Source: Maribacter sp. HTCC2170 (GTDB taxonomy: Bacteria > Bacteroidota > Bacteroidia > Flavobacteriales > Flavobacteriaceae). From it: a DNA stretch of 64,000 bases. Below the pieces are notes generated by a model that searched no databases, was not told the DNA's origin, and was given only the letters and a program-made list of their open reading frames with translations. The stretch lies in the NCBI RefSeq assembly GCF_000153165.2, contig NC_014472.1, positions 2,105,501 through 2,169,500 on the forward strand, written 5' to 3'. This document shows, piece by piece, positions 43,632 through 52,306 of this stretch (positions are counted from its first letter, which is position 1; the number at the start of each line of letters is the position of its first letter). The translations under genes were made by a program, and so were the position numbers.

Positions 43632-44750
43632 TTAAACAAAAGCCTCCAATAACTTAAAAACAAGTGCACTGCTTAAGGCAGCTATTGGTAAGGTCAGAAT
43701 CCAAGATAAAACTATCTTGGAAATCATTTTAAAATCAGATTTTTTGGTAACAGAACCAATACCAAAAATAGAACCAACGGAAACATGTGTTGTTGAAACT
43801 GGTAATCCATGAATACTTGCAGTTGTAACCAGTAAACCAGTTATCATATTGGCAGTGAATCCTTGACCGGGATTCATGGGGGTTATTTTTTTACTCATTG
43901 TAATTCCCACTTTTTTGGCGTTCACTAATCCGCCGACAGCCATGACCATTGCCACAGCGATCATGCCCCATTTAATGTCTATCGTGTTTATTACTAGTAA
44001 TAGGCCTACTATTTTTGGAGTGTCATTAAGCCCTCTTGCGAAGCTGACGACCCCGGAACTCAAATAGTGCAAGGTGTCAAGAATCCTTTGTGAAGAAACT
44101 CCAAGCAAAACGCCATTATAGCTAGTGCTTATTTCATTGTTTAAAGAAGCTGTCATTACATCGTGGGAATCCATACGCATTTTATTGTCTGAAATGGATA
44201 CAAGGGAATTTTCAACCTTTTGAATGGTAAAACCATCATTTTTCGTAATGTCTAAAACTTTACGCAAGTATCTAAAAAACAAATAAGCAATAAGACTAAG
44301 AACAGCAGCCATTAGCGGACTAACAACTAAAGGTATTAGAAAGGTCTTACCCAATTTTAAAAAATTGAAATCACTCCCAACAGCCATGATACCTGCTCCA
44401 AATAAAGCTCCCACCAAACTGTGTGTAGTAGATATGGGCATACCAATTTTTGTGGCGAGGTAAACGGTTATGGCAGCACCCAATGCAATTGCAATCGCAA
44501 AATTTGGTTCAAGGATAAGTTCGTTGGGTACAAGGCCCTTACCTGAGAAATTTTTAACAAGTTCCTCTGCCAAAAATATGGCTACAACCGATCCTAAAAA
44601 GGTGGTTATTGTAGCCCAACTTATTGCTTTTTTGTAATTGGTAATACCACTTCCGAACAGAGTGGCCACTCCTTTGAAGTTGTCGTTGGCACCGTTGCTA
44701 TAAGCCAAAAAACAAGCACCCAGAATTAAAAGAACAAAAACTAAACTCAT
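43632..44750 (-). CDS. Inorganic phosphate transporter, PiT family
   Basis: This 372-residue membrane protein has about ten helices and the two PiT inverted-repeat signatures: SNGANDNFKGVATLFGSG near the N-terminus and ARGLNDTPKIVGLLLV in the second half. PISTTHSLVGALFGAG and PVSTTHVSVGSIFGIG complete the pair. PiT carriers move phosphate with a cation, and many also accept arsenate. Within an arsenosugar-type cluster an arsenate-related role is possible but not shown by sequence. It lies 81 bp downstream of the ArsM-like gene. Confidence 0.92.
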   Translation of the reverse strand: MSLVFVLLILGACFLAYSNGANDNFKGVATLFGSGITNYKKAISWATITTFLGSVVAIFLAEELVKNFSGKGLVPNELILEPNFAIAIALGAAITVYLATKIGMPISTTHSLVGALFGAGIMAVGSDFNFLKLGKTFLIPLVVSPLMAAVLSLIAYLFFRYLRKVLDITKNDGFTIQKVENSLVSISDNKMRMDSHDVMTASLNNEISTSYNGVLLGVSSQRILDTLHYLSSGVVSFARGLNDTPKIVGLLLVINTIDIKWGMIAVAMVMAVGGLVNAKKVGITMSKKITPMNPGQGFTANMITGLLVTTASIHGLPVSTTHVSVGSIFGIGSVTKKSDFKMISKIVLSWILTLPIAALSSALVFKLLEAFV

Positions 44751-44831
44751 TAAATGAACTTAAGGTTAGACCGTTCTTTTGACGTATGCTTATGCCTATG
44801 CTTACAATATTTTGGTTTTATGTATTGTAAT

Positions 44832-45797
44832 TTAACAACAGCCCCCGCCATTATAATGCCAAGTACTTTCACTAATGTGAATTTGGTCGCTGGCCTGGGC
44901 TAATTGTCTTGCAGTTTTATCACATATTGCCAAAGGCTGGTTCTGCATGAGAACGTGACCGGCATTATCGTCAAAATACTCTTCATCACCATAATAGATT
45001 GCTGTTTTGCCTGTGAAAATACATGGGCCGTCTTTCGGCATAGGGTCTTTTATTGCGGCAATCTCAATAGATTCAATAAAAACCAATTCATCGGTCGGAT
45101 AATGATTGGGAGATAAAACCCTATATGATTTTCTTGACCTTATTTCAATTGTACCAAAACCAGCATCGGTCAATGCCTTTACATAGTCTTTAATGGGGAT
45201 ACTTCCACTAAGACATAAGGCCCTAAGACTATCATCATTTCTTAAAGTTTCGTTCATGGGTTGCTCACAAGTTGGGTCACTCATCACCAATCTACCATGA
45301 GGCTTAAGTACACGGTACATCTCGCTTATTGCTTTCTTAAGGTCCTCAGTCTTAAAAATGTTGAATAAACAATTTTGTGCGGCCACATCTATACTTTCAT
45401 CCTCAACGGGTAAATTCAATGCATCACCTTTTACAAGATTAACAAATTCACTCTTGAACCAATCATTTTCTTCTTCCGCCAGTTTAAAGTTCTGTTTTGA
45501 AGCTTCCAGCATTTCATCAACTACGTCTACACCGGTTACCCCACCTTTTTGTCTTGAGAAATAGGAAAATTGCAATAGTTCCATACCGCCTCCAACACCC
45601 ACATACAATACTTTGGGGTTGTTCACAAGGTCTTGGGCAGATACTGTACTGCCACAACCGTAATTCATTTCTTGCATGATTTTTGGAATTGATAGACCTG
45701 GGAATTGCCATATGGGATTTGTTGTACAACATAAACCCACATCAGGAGTTAATGCAGCTTCTTTATATAGGTCGTTAGTGGCTTCTAAATAGCTCAT
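44832..45797 (-). CDS. arsM: ArsM-like arsenite S-adenosylmethionine methyltransferase
   Basis: This is a 321-residue class-I methyltransferase. The SAM-binding motif is VLYVGVGGGMELLQFSY. Cysteines possibly used for As(III) are at GLCCTTNP, MNYGCGST and DPTCEQP, and the protein ends in a double Cys (NGGGCC), as is usual for the arsenosugar-cluster ArsM group. The neighbours (PNP, TIGR04282 and TIGR04283 transferases, rhodanese, PiT) match arsenosugar loci. Its start overlaps the end of the PNP gene by 4 bp, so no arsS gene lies between them. Confidence 0.87.
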   Translation of the reverse strand: MSYLEATNDLYKEAALTPDVGLCCTTNPIWQFPGLSIPKIMQEMNYGCGSTVSAQDLVNNPKVLYVGVGGGMELLQFSYFSRQKGGVTGVDVVDEMLEASKQNFKLAEEENDWFKSEFVNLVKGDALNLPVEDESIDVAAQNCLFNIFKTEDLKKAISEMYRVLKPHGRLVMSDPTCEQPMNETLRNDDSLRALCLSGSIPIKDYVKALTDAGFGTIEIRSRKSYRVLSPNHYPTDELVFIESIEIAAIKDPMPKDGPCIFTGKTAIYYGDEEYFDDNAGHVLMQNQPLAICDKTARQLAQASDQIHISESTWHYNGGGCC

Positions 45798-46615
45798 ATT
45801 TCTTTTATTAATTCTTTGAAAAGTTTAATCATCTTTGGTTCGGTCTTTCCGGCGATTTCAATAATCTCCTGAATATTAACTGGTTGTAGATCCTCAGGGT
45901 CACATTCATCGGTTAAAACAGACACAGCTACGATTGGTAGTCGTAAATGATTGGCGACAATTACTTCTGGTACAGTGCTCATTCCCACGGCATCTGCACC
46001 AATAATCTTTAACATTCGGTATTCTGCTTTGGTTTCCAACTGTGGCCCTACTACTGAGGCATAAACACCTTTTTTAAGTTTAATCTCCTCCTTGGAAGCA
46101 ATTGCTTCAATCTTCTGTCTCATTTGAAGATCATAAGGTTCGCTCATATCAACAAAACGATCTCCAAAATTGGCAACATTTCCAAATGCCAGAGGAGAAC
46201 TTCCTTGTAAATTTATATGATCTTCAATAAGCATTATGTCCCCTTTTTTAAAATCAAGGTTAATGGCACCTGCGGCGTTTGAGACGAATAATTTTTTAAT
46301 TCCCAATCTATGCATTACTCGAATTGGGTAGGTCACGTCTGTAAAATCGTAGCCTTCGTATAAGTGAAAACGACCTTGCATGACCACAACTTTTTTGCCT
46401 TCAATGTTCCCATAAATCAACTTTCCAGAATGAAATTCCACTGTTGCCAATGGGAAAAATGGAATGTTATTGTAATGCGCGGTAATAGGATTTTCTATAG
46501 CTTCAACTAGTTGCCCGAGACCAGTTCCCAGTACAATTCCTATTTCAGGCTGTTCGAACCCCTTGGTTTTAAGGTAATCCGTAGATTCTTTTAATTGTTT
46601 TTCTGATAATCTCAT
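45794..46615 (-). CDS. Purine-nucleoside phosphorylase
   Basis: This 273-residue protein is of trimeric class I type. IGIVLGTGLGQLVEAI forms the phosphate loop. FHLYEGYDFTDVTYPIRVMHRLG, FVSNAAGAINLDFKKGDIML and IGADAVGMSTVPEVIVANHLRLP are PNP signatures. The usual reaction is purine nucleoside plus phosphate to base plus ribose 1-phosphate. In this cluster it may remove adenine from an adenosyl-type arsenical, an idea drawn from arsenosugar gene neighbourhoods. It is translationally coupled to both neighbours by 4-bp overlaps. Confidence 0.92.
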   Translation of the reverse strand: MRLSEKQLKESTDYLKTKGFEQPEIGIVLGTGLGQLVEAIENPITAHYNNIPFFPLATVEFHSGKLIYGNIEGKKVVVMQGRFHLYEGYDFTDVTYPIRVMHRLGIKKLFVSNAAGAINLDFKKGDIMLIEDHINLQGSSPLAFGNVANFGDRFVDMSEPYDLQMRQKIEAIASKEEIKLKKGVYASVVGPQLETKAEYRMLKIIGADAVGMSTVPEVIVANHLRLPIVAVSVLTDECDPEDLQPVNIQEIIEIAGKTEPKMIKLFKELIKEI

Positions 46616-47283
46616 AGTTTTTGTAAAAATGGCTGAAAAGCCTTTATATCCTTAATGTCATCAAAAACATCAATGTCGTTCTTTGTTTTTAAAAGATGTG
46701 TTTTTTCGATTTTAAGATCAGTCATTGTTTCATTGAAAACACTATTGGTTCCCCATTTTTTGTTTTTGAACACCGTTTCATTATAAATGTTCATTCCCAA
46801 CAAATAATATCCCCCATCTTCTGCAGGGCCAACTACAAAGTTAGATGTCTTGAGTTGAGTAAAGGCCTCGGTCAAGTCTTTTTTACTGAGGTCATACATA
46901 TCGCTTCCAATGACAATGATGTTTTCAAATCCGGATTCAAATCCTTTTCGAAAGGCAATTGACATTCGTTGTCCTAAATCTTCGCCATTTTGAAGACATT
47001 TTTCGAAAGTCTCGTTTGACCAAACGTCGTCATCCCAAACCTCTTCTGAGTAATACACCCGTTTGTGCACGTTTAGGTTGTTCGTAATTTGAGAAGTATG
47101 TTTTAAAAGAAACTTGTAAATGTTGAGGGCCACTTGATCACCAACTTTTGCTGCTAATCTGGTCTTACAAGCGCCTAGTATAGGATTTCTGGTAAATATT
47201 AATAAAAGATCTTTTGAATTGACCCTTTGGTAATGAATGACATTCTCGTCCTTTTTTGGGGAATTACTTTGTGTAATGCTCAT
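46612..47283 (-). CDS. TIGR04282-type arsenosugar-associated transferase (rSAM/selenodomain-associated transferase 1)
   Basis: This 223-residue protein has a nucleotidyl/glycosyl-transferase fold. The diagnostic N-terminus is LLIFTRNPILGACKTRLAAKVG. ENIIVIGSDMYDLSKKDL and VVGPAEDGGYYLLGM follow. The group co-occurs with TIGR04283 and ArsS. It overlaps the PNP gene by 4 bp and follows the rhodanese gene by 14 bp. Confidence 0.87.
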   Translation of the reverse strand: MSITQSNSPKKDENVIHYQRVNSKDLLLIFTRNPILGACKTRLAAKVGDQVALNIYKFLLKHTSQITNNLNVHKRVYYSEEVWDDDVWSNETFEKCLQNGEDLGQRMSIAFRKGFESGFENIIVIGSDMYDLSKKDLTEAFTQLKTSNFVVGPAEDGGYYLLGMNIYNETVFKNKKWGTNSVFNETMTDLKIEKTHLLKTKNDIDVFDDIKDIKAFQPFLQKL

Positions 47284-47297
47284 TGATTTGGAAAAAC

Positions 47298-47792
47298 TTA
47301 TTCGTAGACCTTTTCACCTTTTGTCAACAATTTCCCCCAAAGCTTATCATAGGCATGTACTTTTTCGGTCTCTTTGTTTTCTTGGTCGAAAACAGGATAA
47401 CCATCATTCTTCCATTTAAAGATGCCGCCGTAAAGATTCCTCACGTTTGAATATCCCATTTCTTGAAGCTTCTCGCCAATATCTTCAGAGCGTACTCCGA
47501 TTGAGCAGTAAACTACAATAGGCGTGGTTTTATCTGGTACCGAATCATTGATAATTTGAGAGTCAAAAGAATCATAACCCACCCAAATAGCATTTTTGAT
47601 ATGGCTTGTTTCAAACTCATTTATTTCCCTTGTATCAAGAAATGTAATACCATTTTCATTCACAGCTTTGGAATTCTCGAGGTAAGGTACTGTCTCATTG
47701 TTCAATGTTCGTAAAGTCCTGTCCAGTTTTTTTTGGGCGACAGTTGAAAAGCACAAAAAGAGCACAATATTTAATGTGAAGAGTATTCTCAT
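47298..47792 (-). CDS. Exported rhodanese-like protein
   Basis: This 164-residue protein has a signal peptide (MRILFTLNIVLFLCFSTVAQ) and one rhodanese domain: FLDTREINEFETSHIKNAIW, IVVYCSIGVRSEDIGEKL with active-site Cys and loop CSIGVRSE, and VRNLYGGIFKWKNDGYP. The active site fits sulfur-transfer chemistry. It is the first gene of the arsenosugar-type cluster and probably acts in the periplasm. Confidence 0.88.
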   Translation of the reverse strand: MRILFTLNIVLFLCFSTVAQKKLDRTLRTLNNETVPYLENSKAVNENGITFLDTREINEFETSHIKNAIWVGYDSFDSQIINDSVPDKTTPIVVYCSIGVRSEDIGEKLQEMGYSNVRNLYGGIFKWKNDGYPVFDQENKETEKVHAYDKLWGKLLTKGEKVYE

Positions 47793-47863
47793 GTAAAATT
47801 AAGATTGGGTGTAAAGATACTATTTTAGAAAATGAAGATTTGTAACCGCAGTTACTGGAAAAC

Positions 47864-47896
47864 AAAAAATCCTTATCATACGATAAGGATTTTTTT
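47864..47896. terminator. Bidirectional terminator downstream of tRNA-Phe
   Basis: The arms 47864-47877 and 47882-47895 are perfectly complementary over 14 bp around the loop ATAC, with an A-run on one side and a T-run on the other. It starts directly after the 3' end of the leftward tRNA gene, which it should terminate. Confidence 0.85.
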
Positions 47897-47897
47897 G

Positions 47898-47970
47898 TGG
47901 TGCCTCCAGGAATCGAACCAGGGACACATGGATTTTCAGTCCATTGCTCTACCAACTGAGCTAAGGCACC
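47898..47970 (-). tRNA. tRNA-Phe (anticodon GAA)
   Basis: The minus strand folds into a complete 73-nt tRNA. The acceptor arms GGTGCCT/AGGCACC are followed by discriminator A. The D arm is GCTCAGTTGGTAGAGC and the T arm is GTTCGATTC. The anticodon stem and loop TGGA-CTGAAAA-TCCA give anticodon GAA. CCA is not encoded. Confidence 0.97.
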
Positions 47971-48071
47971 ATGCCTTTTAGGCGGGTGCAAATATAATTT
48001 CAAATTTAGGATATACAAACAAAAACGAAAAAAAAGGTGATTGTTTTTTTTCATTTGTAGATCTTTGTAAC

Positions 48072-48800
48072 ATGAATCTAATTATAGATGTCGGAAATAC
48101 CTATGTAAAGCTAGCTGTTTTTGAAAAAGACAATCTTTTATTCGATGAAGTTGGTGACACGAAAAATCTGGCGGAAGAAGTAAAAAAGATTTTTAAGAAG
48201 TACACTAAAATAGACTGGGCCATAATTTCTTCAGTTGTTAGTTTGGACATTGATGATATTAAGGCATTGACCACTTTTTGTAACCTTCATGTACTTGACC
48301 ATTCATCTAAAACACCTTTCAAAAGCCAATATGCCTCTCCAACAACCTTAGGGGTGGATCGCATTGCCTTGGCTGCAGCGGGATATTTTCATAATCAAGA
48401 TAAAAACACCCTGGTCATTGATGCTGGCACATGTATAACTTATGATATGGTAACTGGCCAAGGAGATTATTTGGGAGGAGCTATTTCTCCAGGAATAATG
48501 ATGAGGTATAAAGCTTTAAACAATCAAACTTCAAAACTCCCTTTATTGGGAAAGGAACCTCCAATTGATTTGATTGGCACTACTACCGAAACAAGTATCC
48601 ACAGCGGTATTATTAATGGCGTTTGCGCAGAAATTGATGGAATAATTGAGCAATATTCATCTAGATTCGAAGATTTAACAGTTATTTTAACAGGAGGTGA
48701 CGCCCAATTTTTGTCTAAACGGTTAAAAAATACCATATTTGCCCATTCCAAATTTCTACTAGAAGGATTAAATTATTTGCTAGACTACAATAAGCGTTAA
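48072..48800 (+). CDS. coaX: Type III pantothenate kinase
   Basis: This 242-residue ASKHA-fold enzyme phosphorylates pantothenate, the first step of coenzyme A synthesis. NLIIDVGNTYVKLAVFE is the phosphate-1 motif. TLGVDRIALAAAGYFH, VIDAGTCITYDMV and YLGGAISPGIMMRYKAL are CoaX signatures. A near -7 box (GATCTTTG, one mismatch) ends at 48067, four bases before the start. The next gene begins directly after its stop. Confidence 0.95.
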   Translation: MNLIIDVGNTYVKLAVFEKDNLLFDEVGDTKNLAEEVKKIFKKYTKIDWAIISSVVSLDIDDIKALTTFCNLHVLDHSSKTPFKSQYASPTTLGVDRIALAAAGYFHNQDKNTLVIDAGTCITYDMVTGQGDYLGGAISPGIMMRYKALNNQTSKLPLLGKEPPIDLIGTTTETSIHSGIINGVCAEIDGIIEQYSSRFEDLTVILTGGDAQFLSKRLKNTIFAHSKFLLEGLNYLLDYNKR

Positions 48801-50090
48801 ATGATCAAGAAAATTGTTATCACATTAGTGTTCATGGCCTTCTTTGGCATGAATGCACAAAATGGTTCGGTGTCACCATATTCTTATTTTGGTATAGGTG
48901 AAATACAGTCTAAAGGGACCATGGAGAACCAAATGATGGGTGGTATTGGAATGTTCGCCGACAGCATTCATATTAACCTGAAAAACCCAGCAGCTTTAAG
49001 TAAATTGGGAGTAAAGTATGGGGAGGATTTTGGTATCACAGCTTATTCTGCTGGTCTATCATATAAGAGCTTAAGTCTTGAAAATAGTACTGAGAGTCAG
49101 AGTAATTCTACTACTAACCTTGAATACCTATCTGTGGCCATGTCAGTTAAAAAAGGCTTTGGTATTGGTTTTGGCTTATTGCCTTACACATCTGTCGGGT
49201 ATAATTTGGTATCGCAAAGTGTTAATGACAATGATGCTACGGTAACTAATCAATTAGCAGGTGAAGGAGGGTTGAATAAAGTGTATTTTTCCGCGGGGTA
49301 TGAATTAATAAAGGATTTAAGTCTTGGTGTTACCGCCAATTTTAATTTTGGAACTTTGAAAAATGAAAGAGTGCAAAGTGTGGAAAATGTTCAGTTTGGC
49401 ACTATAGATAAAAGAAGCTCCAAAGTAAACGGAATGGATTTTAACTACGCCCTTAATTATACACCTACTTTTAATGATAAATATAACCTGTTTGCATCTG
49501 TGAGGGTTAATACACAGGCTAACCTTACCTCCAAGAATAATAAGAAAATTGGCTCTTTCTCAACAACGACACTTCAAAATATCGAAGTTGTTGATGTGGA
49601 TTTAGATGCCTTGAACCTTAGGAATACTGAACTCAAAATACCTACGATCACTACAATTGGGTTAGGTTACGGGGAAGAAAGAAAGTGGTTTCTTGGTGCC
49701 GAGTATAGTTTTCAGGGTTTAAGCTCATTTTCGAACGATTTTATAGGCGTTGATAATTTGGAGTACGTGGACGCCAGTTCTATCGCTGTCGGTGGTTTCT
49801 TTATACCAGATAATTCAGCCTTTTCAGGCTATTTTAAGCAGATAACCTACAGGGCGGGATTTCGCTTGGATAAGACGGGTATGATAATAAATAATGAGGA
49901 GATCAATAACTTTGGCATAACTTTTGGATTTGGGTTACCAATGCGCGGAAGTTTTTCAAATCTCAACCTTGGTTTTGAACTTGGGAAAAGAGGAACAACT
50001 AAGGCTAATTTAATCGAGGAAAACTACATTAAAGTCAACGTAGGTCTATCCTTGAACGACATTTGGTTCAGAAAGCGTAGAATTAATTAA
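48801..50090 (+). CDS. Outer-membrane beta-barrel protein (FadL/OmpP1-like)
   Basis: This 429-residue protein has a signal peptide ending near FFGMNAQN. The early segment SVSPYSYFGIGEIQSKGTME and the Asn/Ala-rich INLKNPAALSKLG resemble the N-terminus of FadL-like transport barrels, and many amphipathic strands follow. The substrate is unknown. It starts at the base after coaX stop and leads into a TPR gene and lptC, an arrangement suggesting an envelope role. Confidence 0.72.
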   Translation: MIKKIVITLVFMAFFGMNAQNGSVSPYSYFGIGEIQSKGTMENQMMGGIGMFADSIHINLKNPAALSKLGVKYGEDFGITAYSAGLSYKSLSLENSTESQSNSTTNLEYLSVAMSVKKGFGIGFGLLPYTSVGYNLVSQSVNDNDATVTNQLAGEGGLNKVYFSAGYELIKDLSLGVTANFNFGTLKNERVQSVENVQFGTIDKRSSKVNGMDFNYALNYTPTFNDKYNLFASVRVNTQANLTSKNNKKIGSFSTTTLQNIEVVDVDLDALNLRNTELKIPTITTIGLGYGEERKWFLGAEYSFQGLSSFSNDFIGVDNLEYVDASSIAVGGFFIPDNSAFSGYFKQITYRAGFRLDKTGMIINNEEINNFGITFGFGLPMRGSFSNLNLGFELGKRGTTKANLIEENYIKVNVGLSLNDIWFRKRRIN

Positions 50091-50127
50091 GAAAAATTAG
50101 TACATTAACCACTTTAAACTTAATAAT

Positions 50128-51498
50128 ATGAAAACGAAACTTTACTTCACAGCTATAATGCTTTTAGGGTTCATTGGAGTAAGTAATGCACAGGCTCAAA
50201 ATCAGGAGTGCATGACCAATCTTTCTATCTACGTAGAGCATGCAAAAGTTAAAAATTATGAAGCGGCATATACGCCTTGGAAAATGGTATATGATAACTG
50301 TCCTGACATCAACTGGGCAAACTTCGCTTATGGGGAACGTATTTTAAAGGATAGGGTAAAGAACTCTTCAGGAGCCGATAAAGATGCCAACATTCAGGAC
50401 CTTCTGTCATTATATGAGAATAGTGGAAAATATTTCCCTAAGAAGGCTCCCTTGGCAGATGTGCTGATTGATCAGGTATTGTTGAAGTATAATGAAAAGA
50501 TGATTGAAAATCCTGAAATCTATGATTTGTTAAGTAGAGCATTCAAAGAAGACCTTGAGAACTTTAAAAACCCAAGAGCTTTATACCTTTATTTTTCAAG
50601 TTTAGTTGATTTACACAAAGCGGGAAGCAAAGAATTACAGGAAGTTTTTGATGTATACGATGATGTAACAGAAAAAATCGAAGATGAGAATATTAAACTT
50701 ACAGACAGGATTTCTCAGCTACTTCCAAAGGAAGAGGCTGGCACATTAACCTCTAAGGAAAAGAAACGGCTTAAGGCTGCCACTACTAATTCTAAATCTT
50801 TTGGTAAAATTGCGGGTAGTATAGATACTAAACTAGGTGATTTGGCTGATTGTGGAAACTTAATTCCATTATACCAAAAAAGTTTTGATGCTAAAAAAGG
50901 AGACCTTACTTGGGTTAAAAGAGCGGTAGGAAGAATGTTTGCCAAAGAATGTACCGATGACCCTTTATTTAGTAAAATGGTAGAGGTTCAGGCAGAACTT
51001 GATCCTTCAGCTGATGTATATGTTTATTTAGGGACTCTTAAAAATAAGAAAGGTGATACCAAAGGTGCGGTTGCTGATTTCAACAAAGCTTTGGAATTGG
51101 AAACCGATGCTAGAAAAAGATCTAACATTGCTTATAAAGTAGCAACGATTTATAGAAGAGGTAGTAAATCAACGGCAAGAAGCTATGCGCAGAAGGCCAT
51201 TAATGCAAACCCGTCTAACGGAAAAGCATATTTGTTAATTGCTAGTTTATATGCTTCAAGTGCAAACCAATGTGGTACAACTCCTTTTGAAAAAAGGGCT
51301 ATTTACTGGAGAGCAGCTGAAATGGCAAGAAAAGCAGGAAGAGTGGATCCATCATTAAGTGGAAGAGCAAATCAATCTGCGGCTAGTTATTCGGCAAAAG
51401 CGCCTTCTAAGACAGATATTTTTAATTCTGGTATGGCAGGTAAAACAGTATCATTTAAATGCTGGGTTGGTGGTAGCGTAAAAGTTCCGAACTTATAG
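50128..51498 (+). CDS. Exported tetratricopeptide-repeat protein
   Basis: This 456-residue protein has a signal peptide ending near GVSNAQAQ. The middle is helical (VTEKIEDENIKLTDRISQLL). TPR-like units occur near the C-terminus (YVYLGTLKNKKGDTKGAVADFNKALEL, ARSYAQKAINANPSNGKAYLLIASLY). A terminal beta-like segment reads GKTVSFKCWVGGSVKVP. The function is unknown, and it is likely a periplasmic scaffold. It precedes lptC by one base. Confidence 0.8.
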   Translation: MKTKLYFTAIMLLGFIGVSNAQAQNQECMTNLSIYVEHAKVKNYEAAYTPWKMVYDNCPDINWANFAYGERILKDRVKNSSGADKDANIQDLLSLYENSGKYFPKKAPLADVLIDQVLLKYNEKMIENPEIYDLLSRAFKEDLENFKNPRALYLYFSSLVDLHKAGSKELQEVFDVYDDVTEKIEDENIKLTDRISQLLPKEEAGTLTSKEKKRLKAATTNSKSFGKIAGSIDTKLGDLADCGNLIPLYQKSFDAKKGDLTWVKRAVGRMFAKECTDDPLFSKMVEVQAELDPSADVYVYLGTLKNKKGDTKGAVADFNKALELETDARKRSNIAYKVATIYRRGSKSTARSYAQKAINANPSNGKAYLLIASLYASSANQCGTTPFEKRAIYWRAAEMARKAGRVDPSLSGRANQSAASYSAKAPSKTDIFNSGMAGKTVSFKCWVGGSVKVPNL

Positions 51499-51499
51499 G

Positions 51500-52108
51500 A
51501 TGACACAAACTTTTAGATATGATTTAAAAAGCATTGCCCTGGTTTTAACTGGGGCAATGCTTTTTTTTTCATGTGCTGATAATTATAAAAGAGTGGGTGA
51601 TGAAGCATTGCCAGTAGTTTTTCCACAAGGTGTTGCCCAATATTTTTCAATGACATATACTGAAAGTGCAAAGTCTTTGGAAAATGAGGCAGTTGATACA
51701 ACAAGGGTGATTTCCGTTTTGTCCGGGCCGGTCACTAAGAATTTTGAAAATCTTGAATTTCCGTATCGTACCTTCCCCGAAGGATTGACAGTTGATATTT
51801 ACGATGAACAAAACAATAAGAATGTAATCAAGGCAGATTATGGTATTAGGTACTCTAGCACTAGCCTAATAGATTTAAGGGGGAATGTTGTAATTGAAAC
51901 ACATGATGGCAAAAAATTGGAGGCACCGCAATTATTCTATGACCAATCCAACGAATGGGTATTCACACAAAACAAGTTTAAATACACCAATCCCGAAGAA
52001 GGAACGATAATGGATGGAGAAGGAATGGACTTTAATAAAGATTTTAGTTTTTTAAATGCACATAAAACCTATGGTCTTATGACCATAAAAGAAGAAATAA
52101 ATGATTAA
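51500..52108 (+). CDS. lptC: LPS export ABC transporter periplasmic protein LptC
   Basis: This 202-residue protein has an N-terminal lipoprotein-like signal (LTGAMLFFSC). The body is the LptC/OstA-type beta-jellyroll: VEDIYDEQNNK-like strands, YGIRYSSTSLIDLRGNVVIETHDGKKLEAPQLFYDQ and VFTQNKFKY. LptC passes lipopolysaccharide from LptBFG to LptA. It overlaps the next small gene by 8 bp. Confidence 0.85.
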   Translation: MTQTFRYDLKSIALVLTGAMLFFSCADNYKRVGDEALPVVFPQGVAQYFSMTYTESAKSLENEAVDTTRVISVLSGPVTKNFENLEFPYRTFPEGLTVDIYDEQNNKNVIKADYGIRYSSTSLIDLRGNVVIETHDGKKLEAPQLFYDQSNEWVFTQNKFKYTNPEEGTIMDGEGMDFNKDFSFLNAHKTYGLMTIKEEIND

Positions 52109-52304
52109 GATTTTAAGATATACAGAATATTTGTATTTGGCAGTGGCATTTTTCTCACTCTATAGAATATATACAGATTGGAATATAGATAGACAAAGCA
52201 CTTATTTGTTCATGTTTTTTGCTGTTGTTTCCGTAGGTATGTTTGCCTTTCGAAGAAATTATAGAAAAAAATTCGAACAAAGAAAAAAGGATAACGAGCA
52301 ATAG
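52101..52304 (+). CDS. Small membrane protein, conserved position after lptC
   Basis: This 67-residue protein has two hydrophobic helices (YLYLAVAFFSLYRIY and YLFMFFAVVSVGMFAF) followed by a charged tail RRNYRKKFEQRKKDNEQ. I do not recognise a family. Overlap with lptC and a 2-bp gap to the next gene show it is a real operon member. Confidence 0.75.
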   Translation: MIKILRYTEYLYLAVAFFSLYRIYTDWNIDRQSTYLFMFFAVVSVGMFAFRRNYRKKFEQRKKDNEQ

Positions 52305-52306
52305 AA

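Noticed and set aside
47695-48054. 119-codon open frame on the minus strand across the tRNA region
   Set aside because: Its middle (GALAQLVEQWTENPCVPGSIPGG) is the well-known false translation of a tRNA gene, and it overlaps the rhodanese gene.
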